From contig JAJTDM010000017.1 in NCBI GenBank assembly GCA_021300575.1, forward strand, positions 1 to 64,000: a DNA stretch of 64,000 nt. Direction: 5' to 3'. The translations under genes and the position numbers were made by a program. Below the pieces are notes generated by a model. It saw only the letters and a program-made list of their open reading frames with translations, did not search any database and had not been told where the DNA came from. Source of the stretch: Rubrivivax sp. (GTDB lineage Bacteria > Pseudomonadota > Gammaproteobacteria > Burkholderiales > Burkholderiaceae_C). The stretch's first letter is position 1, and each line of letters starts with the position of its first letter. Below, piece by piece: positions 53,601 to 61,601 of the stretch.

Positions 53601-55493
53601 TCAAGCCGCTGCCGCCGAAGCCAGCACCGGGGAAGGACCGAAGCGGCGCACGATCGACGCCTCTATCCCGGCGGCATCCAGACCGCACAGGCTGAGCAGC
53701 TTGCCGGGATCACCGTGTTCGATGAACTCGTCTGGCAGGCCCAGGTGCAGCAGGGGCACGGTCACGCCCGCTGCCGCCAGCGCCTCGGCCACGGCGCTGC
53801 CGGCGCCGCCCATCAGTGCGCCCTCCTCCACCGTGACCAGGGCGTCATGGCTGCGGGCCAACTCGACGGCCAGGTCGGCGTCCAGCGGTTTGATGAACTT
53901 CATGTCGGCCACCGTCAGGCCCAGGCGCTCGGCCACCGCCAGGCACGGATGCAGCAAGGTGCCGAAGGCCAGGACGGCGATGCGCTGGCCCTGCCGGCGC
54001 ACCTCGCCCCTGCCCCAAGGCAACTCGGTCAGCGCGGGATCGATGGGTGCACCCACGCCTGAACCGCGCGGGTAGCGCACGGCCACGGCGTGGCCCTGGC
54101 GGAAGGCCGTGGTCAGCGCCTTGCGGCACTGGTCTTCGTCCGAAGGGGCGATCAAACTCAGGTTGGGCACACAACGGATGTAGGCGATGTCGTAGGCCCC
54201 CGCATGCGTGGCGCCATCGGCGCCCACCAGACCGGCGCGGTCCAGCGCGAACACCACCGGCAGGTTCTGGATGGCCACGTCGTGGATCAGCTGGTCGTAC
54301 CCGCGCTGCAAGAAGGTGGAATAGATGGCCACCACCGGTTTCAGCCCCTCGCAGGCCATGCCCGCCGCGAAGGTGACCGCATGCTGCTCGGCAATGCCCA
54401 CGTCGTGATAACGCTTGGGGAACCGCTTGTGGAACTCCACCATGCCGGAGCCCTCGCGCATGGCCGGGGTGATGGCCACCAGACGTTCGTCGGCCTCGGC
54501 CATGTCGCACAGCCACTGGCCGAACACCTGCGTGAAGGTCAGCTTGCCCGGCGCGCTCTTGGGGAAGCCCTCGGCCGGGTTGAACTTGCCCGAGGCGGCG
54601 TGGTACTTCACCGGGTCAGCTTCGGCCGGCTGGTAACCGTAGCCCTTCTTCGTGACCACGTGCAGGAACTGCGGCCCCTTCTTGTCACGCAGGTTCTCCA
54701 GCGTGGGCACCAGCGCGTCCAGGTCGTGACCGTCAATGGGGCCGACGTAGTTGAAACCGAACTCCTCGAAGATGGTGCCTGGCACCACCATGCCCTTGGC
54801 ATGCTCCTCGAAACGGCGCGCCAATTCGAACAGCGGCGGCGCACCGCGCAGCACGCTCTTGGCGCCTTCGCGCGCAGCGGTGTAGAACTTGCCGCTCATC
54901 AAGCGCGCCAGGTACTTGTTCAGTGCGCCCACGGGCGGGCTGATGGACATGTCGTTGTCGTTGAGCACCACCAGCATGTCGGGCAGGGCCCCAGCATGGG
55001 GGTCGCCCGCGTTGTTCATGGCCTCGAAGGCCATGCCCGCGGTCATGGCGCCATCGCCAATGATGGCCACGGCACGCCGGTTCTCGCCTTTGAGCTTAGC
55101 GGCGCGGGCCATGCCCAGGGCGGCGGAGATGGAGGTGGAGCTGTGCCCTACGCCGAAGGTGTCGTACTCACTCTCCTCGCGGCGCGGGAACCCGCTGACG
55201 CCACCGAGCTGCCGCAGCGTGTGCATGCGGTCACGCCGCCCGGTCAGGATCTTGTGCGGATAGGTCTGGTGGCCCACGTCCCACACCAGCCGGTCGTACG
55301 GGGTGTTGAAGACGAAGTGCAGCGCCACGGTCAGTTCCACGCTGCCGAGGTTGCTGCCGAAGTGCCCTCCGGTCTGGCTGACGGTGTCGACCACCTTCTG
55401 CCGGACTTCGTCAGCCACCTGGCGCAGTTGGTGGCGCGACAGCCGGCGCAGGTCGGCAGGACTGTCAAGGGTGGGAAGCAGGGCTGAAGTCAT
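53601..55493 (-). CDS. dxs: 1-deoxy-D-xylulose-5-phosphate synthase
   Basis: Dxs makes DXP from pyruvate and glyceraldehyde 3-phosphate, the first step of the MEP isoprenoid pathway, with thiamine diphosphate. The protein has 630 residues, the usual size. The cofactor site is [20 protein letters not shown] near residue 145, the catalytic Glu lies in [11 protein letters not shown] near 370, and [20 protein letters not shown] near 420 is a signature. The start is the ATG of [10 protein letters not shown]. ispA lies 90 bp upstream, giving the common xseB-ispA-dxs order. Confidence 0.96.
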   Translation of the reverse strand: MTSALLPTLDSPADLRRLSRHQLRQVADEVRQKVVDTVSQTGGHFGSNLGSVELTVALHFVFNTPYDRLVWDVGHQTYPHKILTGRRDRMHTLRQLGGVSGFPRREESEYDTFGVGHSSTSISAALGMARAAKLKGENRRAVAIIGDGAMTAGMAFEAMNNAGDPHAGALPDMLVVLNDNDMSISPPVGALNKYLARLMSGKFYTAAREGAKSVLRGAPPLFELARRFEEHAKGMVVPGTIFEEFGFNYVGPIDGHDLDALVPTLENLRDKKGPQFLHVVTKKGYGYQPAEADPVKYHAASGKFNPAEGFPKSAPGKLTFTQVFGQWLCDMAEADERLVAITPAMREGSGMVEFHKRFPKRYHDVGIAEQHAVTFAAGMACEGLKPVVAIYSTFLQRGYDQLIHDVAIQNLPVVFALDRAGLVGADGATHAGAYDIAYIRCVPNLSLIAPSDEDQCRKALTTAFRQGHAVAVRYPRGSGVGAPIDPALTELPWGRGEVRRQGQRIAVLAFGTLLHPCLAVAERLGLTVADMKFIKPLDADLAVELARSHDALVTVEEGALMGGAGSAVAEALAAAGVTVPLLHLGLPDEFIEHGDPGKLLSLCGLDAAGIEASIVRRFGPSPVLASAAAA

Positions 55494-55583
55494 CTGGAAA
55501 TCTTGTGGTGCACGCCAAGTGTGGGTCAGGTCCCGGCCATCATCGAGCGCCACCGGCCCAGGCGGGGGATGACGACGAGAGAG

Positions 55584-56471
55584 TCAATTCTCACGATCAA
55601 CGACCTTGTCAGCAAGCATGGACAGTGTGCCTGTCGAGGTCAAGCCCGAGACCGCAAGGGCGTCGCGGGCTTGGGCCCTGAGTTCACGGGCGTAGTTCCG
55701 GGCGCGTTCCAGACCCATCAGTTGGACGTAGGTGGGCTTGTTCTGCTCCAGATCCTTGCCGGCAGTCTTGCCCAGCACCTCGGACGCCTGGGTGACGTCG
55801 AGCACGTCATCCACCACTTGGAACGCCAGTCCGATGGCGGCGCCGAAGTCAGACAGCGCCCGCAGCGCCTGCAAATCGCACGGGCCGCAGGCCGCGCCCA
55901 GCATCACGCTGGCCTGCAGCAGCGCCCCCGTCTTGCGCCGGTGCATGTCGCGCAGGGTCTGTTCGTCCAGCGGCTTGCCGACGCTGGACAGGTCGATGGC
56001 CTGGCCACCCGCCATGCCTGCATGGCCTGCCGCCCGCGCCAGCAGGGCGCACAGCCGCGCCTGCACGAGCGGGGCCACCCCTTCGTCCGGCGTCAGGACC
56101 TCGAAGGCCAGCGCCTGCATGGCATCTCCGGCCAGCATGGCCTGCGCCTGGCCGAACTGCACGTGCACGGTGGGCTTGCCGCGGCGCAGCACGTCGTTGT
56201 CCATGCAGGGCATGTCGTCGTGGATGAGCGAATAGGCATGGATCAGTTCCACCGCGACGGCGGCACGCATCGCAGCCTCGTCCTGCCCCTGCACCGCTTG
56301 CGCGGCGGCCAGGACCAACAAGGGCCGCAAGCGTTTACCCCCATCCAGGACCCCGTAGCGCATGGCCGAGCCCAGGCCACCCGGTGCGTGGGCCGGCACC
56401 CAGGCCTCCAGCGCATGCTCCACAGCCGCCAGGGACTGGCGGGCCCAGTCGTCAAAGGCAGCGGAACTCAT
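55584..56471 (-). CDS. ispA: Polyprenyl (farnesyl) diphosphate synthase
   Basis: IspA elongates isoprenyl diphosphates to farnesyl diphosphate. The protein has 295 residues. The first Asp-rich motif is DDMPCMDNDVLRRGKPTVH near residue 80 and the second is DDVLDVTQASEVLGKTAGKD near 222. The ATG overlaps the stop of a 13-residue relay ORF that itself overlaps the xseB stop, so translation appears to run through from xseB. Confidence 0.94.
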   Translation of the reverse strand: MSSAAFDDWARQSLAAVEHALEAWVPAHAPGGLGSAMRYGVLDGGKRLRPLLVLAAAQAVQGQDEAAMRAAVAVELIHAYSLIHDDMPCMDNDVLRRGKPTVHVQFGQAQAMLAGDAMQALAFEVLTPDEGVAPLVQARLCALLARAAGHAGMAGGQAIDLSSVGKPLDEQTLRDMHRRKTGALLQASVMLGAACGPCDLQALRALSDFGAAIGLAFQVVDDVLDVTQASEVLGKTAGKDLEQNKPTYVQLMGLERARNYARELRAQARDALAVSGLTSTGTLSMLADKVVDREN

Positions 56472-56509
56472 GCGGTGGCACCCATGGTGGCACTCATGGT
56501 GGCGCTCAT
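56468..56509 (-). CDS. 13-residue relay ORF between xseB and ispA
   Basis: Its ATG overlaps the xseB stop (ATGA) and its TGA overlaps the ispA ATG (ATGA). It is built of three 12-bp repeats, each starting with an ATG codon on this strand ([13 protein letters not shown]). It may pass ribosomes from xseB to ispA. There is no protein-level evidence that the peptide is itself functional. Confidence 0.35.
   Translation of the reverse strand: MSATMSATMGATA
56474..56509. repeat. Three 12-bp tandem repeats between xseB and ispA
   Basis: Units at 56474-56485, 56486-56497 and 56498-56509 follow GGTGGCRCYCAT. They make up nearly all of the spacer between the two genes. Confidence 0.88.
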
Positions 56510-56766
56510 CCCCTGCCCGCTTCCAGCGGCTTGAGTTGACCGTCTTCCAGCACCTGGACCTGCTCCTCCACGGCCTTCAGGCGCGAGCGGCACAGCGCAA
56601 GCAGTTCCGCGCCGCGCTTGTACCCCTCCAGCAAGCGGTCCAGCGGCATCTGGCCCCCCTCCATGGCGGCCACCAACTGCTCCAGTTCCGCAGCAGCGGC
56701 TTCATAGCTCAGCTCGCTGGCGACCGAGGCGGCTTCAGGTTGGGCGCGGGGGGATGTTCGTGACAT
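56506..56766 (-). CDS. xseB: Exodeoxyribonuclease VII small subunit
   Basis: XseB is the small subunit of the single-strand nuclease ExoVII. The protein has 86 residues. The core is [20 protein letters not shown], then [20 protein letters not shown], then [20 protein letters not shown], the conserved family helices. It is the first gene of the xseB-ispA-dxs unit. Confidence 0.93.
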   Translation of the reverse strand: MSRTSPRAQPEAASVASELSYEAAAAELEQLVAAMEGGQMPLDRLLEGYKRGAELLALCRSRLKAVEEQVQVLEDGQLKPLEAGRG

Positions 56767-56853
56767 GGGCAGGCCCGGTAAGGCCCGGGGTTGGTACAGA
56801 TTCTAGGGGCCCGTAACGGCAAGCCCGCCCGGGCGCCGCAGGCCAGGAGACCG

Positions 56854-56889
56854 GTGGCGCGACCGGTAGCGCGACCGACAGCGCGACCC
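56854..56889. repeat. Three 12-bp tandem repeats in the xseB-oxygenase spacer
   Basis: Imperfect units (GTGGCGCGACCG and variants) lie at 56854-56865, 56866-56877 and 56878-56889, between the divergent xseB and Rieske oxygenase genes. Confidence 0.8.
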
Positions 56890-56959
56890 GTGAAGCCCCC
56901 GGCTGAAAGACCCCCCGCAGCGCAGACCAGCCCCCCCGGCAACGCCAAAGGGCCGTGGG

Positions 56960-57041
56960 TAGAATCCGCTCCCCGCTTCGGCAGGGACCAGAAAATCGGT
57001 TTGCCCGATCCATCGTGACTCACCCGCGGGGCCTCCGGGTG
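56960..57041 (+). promoter_or_regulatory. Possible promoter -10 and leader hairpin for the Rieske oxygenase gene
   Basis: TAGAAT (56960-56965) resembles a -10 element, without a good -35. Downstream, CACCCG (57021-57026) and CGGGTG (57036-57041) form a hairpin followed by G5T3, which could act as an attenuator or stabilise the leader. The 312-bp gap 56767-57078 holds these, the 12-bp repeats and no gene that I can support. Confidence 0.3.
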
Positions 57042-57078
57042 GGGGTTTGACATCCTGACCATGGAGATCCTTTGGATC

Positions 57079-58200
57079 ATGTCCGACCTGAGCGTCAGTC
57101 TCCAAGCTCTTGAGCGTAGCCGCTCTCAACTGTCCGTTTCCAGCTACTTCGACGAGGGTCTGTTCCGCCAGGAACAGTCGCTCATCTTTCAGTCGCACCC
57201 CCGGTATCTCGGGCACGAACTCAGCGTGCCCGAGGTGGGTGACTTCCAGACGCTGGCCCACGAGGCCCACGGCCGGGCGCTCGTGCGCTCCGCCCAGGGC
57301 GTGGAGGTGCTGTCCAACGTGTGCCGGCACCGGCAGGCGGTGATGCTCAAGGGCCGTGGCCACACCGGCGCCAACATCGTGTGCCCGCTGCACCGCTGGA
57401 CCTACAGCCCGAGCGGCGCCCTGATCGGGGCGCCGCACTTCGCCGAAGACCCCTGCCTGAACCTGCGGAACTACCCGGTCCAGTCCTGGAACGGTCTGCT
57501 GTTCGAGCACGCCCCCGGCAGCCGTGACGTCGCCGCCGACCTGGCCGGACTGGGCGTGCAGCGCGAGCTGTCGTTCGACGGCTACGTCTTCCACTCCTCC
57601 CAGGTGCACGAGTGCAACTACAACTGGAAGACCTTCATCGAGGTCTACCTGGAGGATTACCACGTCGCCCCCTTCCACCCCGGCCTGTCGGGGTTCGTGG
57701 ACTGCGCAGACCTGCAGTGGGAGTTCGGCCCGCAGCACTCGGTGCAGACCGTGGGCATCCACCACGCGCTGGCGCGACCAGGCTCGGACACCTACCGCCC
57801 CTGGCATCAGGCCGTGCTGGACCGTCATGAAGGCCAGTCCCCGGCCCAGGGCGCCATCTGGCTGACGCTGTATCCCACCGTGATGGTGGAGTGGTACCCC
57901 CAGGTGCTGGTGGTGTCCACGCTGCATCCCAAGGGGCCGCAGAAGACGCTGAACCTGGTGGAGTTCTTCTACCCTGAGGAAGTGACCGCCTTCGAGCCCG
58001 AGTTCGTCCAGGCCCAGCAGGCCGCGTACCAGGAGACCATGGTCGAGGACGACGAGATCGCCGAGCGCATGGACGCCGGGCGGCGCGTGCTGATGGAGCG
58101 CGGCGACGACGAGGCGGGGCCCTACCAGAGTCCGATGGAAGACGGGATGCAGCATTTCCATGAGTGGTACCACCGCGTGATGGGGACCGCAGCCGGATGA
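57079..58200 (+). CDS. Rieske aromatic ring-hydroxylating dioxygenase alpha-type subunit
   Basis: The protein has 373 residues from the ATG of MSDLSVSLQ; an ATG 18 bp upstream is possible. The Rieske [2Fe-2S] ligands are in CRHRQAVMLKGRG and CPLHRWTYSPSG (about residues 82-115). The mononuclear iron site has EVYLEDYHVAPFHPG near 190, with the two His. Such proteins oxygenate or demethylate substrates with electrons from a separate reductase, which is not present here. The family member beside xseB is common in Burkholderiales, but its substrate is not known. Confidence 0.86.
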   Translation: MSDLSVSLQALERSRSQLSVSSYFDEGLFRQEQSLIFQSHPRYLGHELSVPEVGDFQTLAHEAHGRALVRSAQGVEVLSNVCRHRQAVMLKGRGHTGANIVCPLHRWTYSPSGALIGAPHFAEDPCLNLRNYPVQSWNGLLFEHAPGSRDVAADLAGLGVQRELSFDGYVFHSSQVHECNYNWKTFIEVYLEDYHVAPFHPGLSGFVDCADLQWEFGPQHSVQTVGIHHALARPGSDTYRPWHQAVLDRHEGQSPAQGAIWLTLYPTVMVEWYPQVLVVSTLHPKGPQKTLNLVEFFYPEEVTAFEPEFVQAQQAAYQETMVEDDEIAERMDAGRRVLMERGDDEAGPYQSPMEDGMQHFHEWYHRVMGTAAG

Positions 58201-58258
58201 CCCCCACCCGGCCGAACCCGCGCGGGGCCAGCCGCTGAATCCCTCGGCGCCGGAGTCA

Positions 58259-59167
58259 TTGCGAGCCCCCCGGGCCAGCGCCACCGCGCTGATGGTGGCC
58301 GCCTCGGCGCTGTTCGCGCTGATGGGCCTGTGCGTCAAGCTGGCCTCGGCGCATTACCCGGCCTCTGACCTGGTGTTGTACCGCTCGCTCATCGGGGCCG
58401 TGATCGTGACGCTTCTGGTGCGCCACCGCGGCGGCACCCTGCGCACCCGCGTGCCGATGATGCATTTCTGGCGCGCCGTGCTGGGCGTCACCGGGCTGGG
58501 CTTGTGGTTCTACTCGCTCACGGGCCTGCCGCTGGGCACGGCCATGACGCTGAACTCGATGTCCTCGGTGTGGCTGGCACTCTTCGTGGTGGCGGGCAGC
58601 CTGCTGTTCCCGCGAGACGGCCGCACACCGGCCAGCGCGGGGCTGGTGCTGACGGTGCTGGCCGGCTTCGCGGGCGTCGCGCTGGTGCTGCGTCCGGCCA
58701 CCGACCAGCAACAGGTCTGGTTCGGGCTGGCCGGCCTGATGTCCGGCATGGTGGCCGCACTGGCTTACCTGCATGTGGCCGCGCTGGGACGCATGGGCGA
58801 ACCGGAGGACCGCATCGTCTTCTACTTCTCGGTGGGCGGCATCGTTCTGGGGAGCGTGATGGTGGCCCTGCAGGGCGGCCCGGCAGCGCACACGTTGCCG
58901 GGCGTTGGCCTGGTACTGGCCGTGGGCGTGCTGGCCACCACGGCGCAGTTGCTCATGACACGTGCGTGGGCGATCGGCCACCCGCTGGTCAACGCCGCCT
59001 TGCAGTACCTGGGCATCGCCTTCTCCGTGGGCCTGGGGGTGTGGGTCTTTGACGATCCGATGGACGCGGCCACGTTGCTGGGCATGGCGCTCATCGTGGG
59101 CGCCGGCCTCACCGCCACCCGGGTACGCGCCCGGGCGGCGTCCGTCAGCGGCCCAAGCGACACCTGA
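58259..59167 (+). CDS. EamA/DMT family transporter
   Basis: The protein has 302 residues and ten hydrophobic helices, in two EamA repeats (about 10-135 and 150-285). ASALFALMGLCVKLASAHYP, FWRAVLGVTGLGLWFYSLTG and ALQYLGIAFSVGLGVWVFDD are typical. No ATG is available at the N terminus; a TTG at 58259 is used, and the first ATG (58292) would cut into helix 1. It probably exports a metabolite. It lies 58 bp after the Rieske gene in the same direction. Confidence 0.84.
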   Translation: MRAPRASATALMVAASALFALMGLCVKLASAHYPASDLVLYRSLIGAVIVTLLVRHRGGTLRTRVPMMHFWRAVLGVTGLGLWFYSLTGLPLGTAMTLNSMSSVWLALFVVAGSLLFPRDGRTPASAGLVLTVLAGFAGVALVLRPATDQQQVWFGLAGLMSGMVAALAYLHVAALGRMGEPEDRIVFYFSVGGIVLGSVMVALQGGPAAHTLPGVGLVLAVGVLATTAQLLMTRAWAIGHPLVNAALQYLGIAFSVGLGVWVFDDPMDAATLLGMALIVGAGLTATRVRARAASVSGPSDT

Positions 59168-59242
59168 TTCCTTCAGCCGAGGGCCACCGCACACGCTGCC
59201 AGCAATCGCGGCGCGCGCGTACCAGCGCGGGATCGCAGGCGC

Positions 59243-59256
59243 TTGACGAGCATCAA
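59243..59256 (+). promoter_or_regulatory. FNR/Anr-type site upstream of the uspA gene
   Basis: TTGAC-GAGC-ATCAA at 59243-59256 differs from the consensus TTGAT-N4-ATCAA at one base. It lies about 80 bp before the uspA ATG, which fits activation under low oxygen with a start of transcription near 59291. Confidence 0.5.
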
Positions 59257-59335
59257 GGCAGGCGCACGCCAAACCTTCAGACTCCTTCCTGGCGCTCCAT
59301 CTGGCGGGGCGACATAGATGACAAGGAGATTGGCG

Positions 59336-59770
59336 ATGTACCAGCGAATTCTTGTGCCCACCGATGGATCGGAGATGTCCACCCGCGCCCTGCAGGCTGC
59401 GGCCTCACTCGCGCGGCTGACGGGCGCGCGGCTGGAGGTGTTGAGCGTGAAGGAACCCTTTCCGTACAGCGCCATATCGGAAATGCAACCCGTGCCGCCC
59501 CAGGAGTTCTTCGACGCGCAGGAGCGCACGGCGCAGGCGCGGGTGACGGCGGCGCTGGAGGCCGCGCGGGCCCACGGTGTCACGGCCGAAGGGGCCACGG
59601 TGGAGGCGCTACACCCTTGGGAGGCCATCCTGGACCATGCCAAGGCCAAGGACTGTGACCTGGTGGTCATGGCGTCCCACGGCCGCCGCGGGCTGGGCGC
59701 TCTGCTGCTGGGCAGCGAGACACAGAAGGTGCTGACCCACGGCACCTTGCCGGTGCTGGTGATTCGCTGA
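59336..59770 (+). CDS. Universal stress protein (UspA family)
   Basis: The protein has 144 residues. The N terminus MYQRILVPTDGSEMSTRALQ and the C-terminal ATP-binding motif VVMASHGRRGLGALLLGSET with the following KVLTHGTLPVLVIR are those of ATP-binding UspA proteins. An AAGGAG ribosome site lies 8 bp before the ATG at 59336. The FNR-like site upstream suggests induction by oxygen limitation. Confidence 0.92.
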   Translation: MYQRILVPTDGSEMSTRALQAAASLARLTGARLEVLSVKEPFPYSAISEMQPVPPQEFFDAQERTAQARVTAALEAARAHGVTAEGATVEALHPWEAILDHAKAKDCDLVVMASHGRRGLGALLLGSETQKVLTHGTLPVLVIR

Positions 59771-59798
59771 GCGCCTGGAAGTGGCGCGGCAGGCCCGT

Positions 59799-60584
59799 TC
59801 AGTGGGCGTGGGTGTGGAGCACGCCCGTGGCGGCGGTCACCAGGGCCAGGCCCGCCCCCAGCCAGGCGATCTGCGCCAGCACCTGCCGCCATGACAGGCG
59901 CTGCTGCAACTGCGGCAGCAGGTCGGCCACGGCCACGTAGATGAAGCTGCTGGCAGCCACCACCAGCAGGTAGGGGAACAGGCTCTCCCAGGGCCCGACG
60001 ACGAAGTAGCCCACCACCCCGCCCAGCACCGCCGCCAGCCCCGACAAGGCGTTGAACATCAGCGCCTTGCGCCGGGAGAAGCCGGCATTCAGCAGCACGA
60101 TGTAGTCGCCTGCCTCCTGGGGGATCTCATGCGCCACCACGGCCATGGCCGTGACGATGCCCAGTTGCACATCCGCCAGGAAGGCGGCCGCGATGATGAT
60201 GCCGTCGCAGAAGTTGTGGATGCTGTCGCCCAGCAGGATGCTGAAACCTCCCTTGCCGGCCTGGTGGGCATCGAACTCGTGATGGTGGTGGTGGCCGTCG
60301 CCTTCGTGATGGTGGCCGTGGCGGTAGAGCTCGGCCTTTTCCAGCAGCCAGAAGGACAACAAGCCGATCAGGAGGGTGAGGAACAGGTCGTGCGGATCGG
60401 CGGCGCCGCTCTCGAAGGCCTCGGGCAGCACATGCAGCAGCGAAGTGCCCAGCAGCACCCCGGCTGACAGACTGACCAACCCCTGCACCACGCGCCCCAG
60501 CAGGGCGACGGTCAGGGAGGCGGCCACCAGGACCGACAGGATGCCACCAGCCAAGGTGGCCACGACGATGTAGAGCAGGGTCAT
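59799..60584 (-). CDS. ZIP family metal transporter
   Basis: The protein has 261 residues with about eight membrane helices. A His-rich loop (YRHGHHHEGDGHHHHHEF near residue 90) precedes the metal-binding helices HNFCDGIIIAAAFLADV and VVAHEIPQEAGDYIVLLNAG, where His, Asp and Glu bind zinc or another divalent ion. It imports metal into the cytoplasm. The gene converges on uspA. Confidence 0.92.
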   Translation of the reverse strand: MTLLYIVVATLAGGILSVLVAASLTVALLGRVVQGLVSLSAGVLLGTSLLHVLPEAFESGAADPHDLFLTLLIGLLSFWLLEKAELYRHGHHHEGDGHHHHHEFDAHQAGKGGFSILLGDSIHNFCDGIIIAAAFLADVQLGIVTAMAVVAHEIPQEAGDYIVLLNAGFSRRKALMFNALSGLAAVLGGVVGYFVVGPWESLFPYLLVVAASSFIYVAVADLLPQLQQRLSWRQVLAQIAWLGAGLALVTAATGVLHTHAH

Positions 60585-60641
60585 GCTTCAGAGCATACAG
60601 ACCCTGTCAACACCCACCGTGAGGCACCCGGCAGGCCAGCC

Positions 60642-61517
60642 TCAGGCCACGCCGTGCTTGCGCATCCAGCCCAGGCAGCGCTGCCAGCCGTCCTCGGCCG
60701 CCTCCTTGCGGAACGAGGGGCGATAGTCGGCATGGAAGGCATGGGGGGCGTCGGCATAGACCTGGAACTCGCTGGCCCGGGCCGCGGGGCTGCCGGCAGC
60801 CAGCGCCGCCTTCATCCGCTCCACCGTGTCCAGGGGAATGCCGGTGTCGGCCGCTCCATAGAGTCCAAGCACAGGCGCCTTCAACTCACCTGCCAAATCC
60901 ACCGGGTGGCGAGGGGTGAGCGGCGTGGCATTGCCCACCAGACGTCCATACCAGGCCACGCCAGCCTTCACCGCCGGGTTGTGTGCGGCGTACAGCCAGG
61001 TGATGCGACCGCCCCAGCAGAAGCCCGTCACGCCCAGCTTGGTGGCGTCAGCGCCCTGGGACCGGGCCCAGGCGGCGCAGGCGTCCAGATCTCCCATGAC
61101 CTGGGCGTCGGGCACCTTGGAGATGACCTCTGCCTGCAGTTTGGCGATCTCCCCGTAGGACTGGGCGTCGCCCTGGCGCACGAACAGTTCCGGCGCAATG
61201 GCGAAGTAGCCGGCCTTGGCAAAGCGGCGCGCCACGTCGGCGATGTACTCGTGCACGCCAAAGATCTCGCTGATGACGAAGATCACCGGCGCCTGGGTCT
61301 TGCCCGCCGGCGCAGCGCGGTAGGCGGGCATCTTGAAACCGCCCACCGGAATGTCCACCTCGCCAGTCACCAGTCCCTGGGCATCGGTCTTGATGGCCGT
61401 CTGCGCCACCACGGGCATGACGGCGGCGGCAAATCCCGCCCCCAGCGCGGTGCGCCCAAAGCCGCGACGGCTCAGGCCCTGAGACGGCACGAGGAGATCA
61501 AAGTCATCACGAACCAT
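60642..61517 (-). CDS. Dienelactone hydrolase family protein with a Tat-type signal
   Basis: The protein has 291 residues. The N terminus LSRRGFGRTALGAGFAAAVM has a twin-arginine motif followed by a hydrophobic stretch, so it is probably exported folded. The alpha/beta hydrolase has the nucleophile Cys in GVTGFCWGGRITWLY near residue 175, the Asp in YGAADTGIP and the His in DAPHAFHADYRP. The start MVRDDFDLLV was chosen over an upstream in-frame ATG. Family members open dienelactones or related esters; the substrate here is unknown. Confidence 0.88.
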   Translation of the reverse strand: MVRDDFDLLVPSQGLSRRGFGRTALGAGFAAAVMPVVAQTAIKTDAQGLVTGEVDIPVGGFKMPAYRAAPAGKTQAPVIFVISEIFGVHEYIADVARRFAKAGYFAIAPELFVRQGDAQSYGEIAKLQAEVISKVPDAQVMGDLDACAAWARSQGADATKLGVTGFCWGGRITWLYAAHNPAVKAGVAWYGRLVGNATPLTPRHPVDLAGELKAPVLGLYGAADTGIPLDTVERMKAALAAGSPAARASEFQVYADAPHAFHADYRPSFRKEAAEDGWQRCLGWMRKHGVA

Positions 61518-61601
61518 GGTGCGGTGCTCCTTGCGAATGAAGGGAATCGGGAACGGACGGGACAAGTATCTGTGCTTGCGGGCCACGGGAACAGGTTGAC
61601 T

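Noticed and set aside
54090-55487. A 465-codon open frame antisense to dxs
   Set aside because: The dxs gene is unmistakable on the other strand; the antisense product shows no motif.
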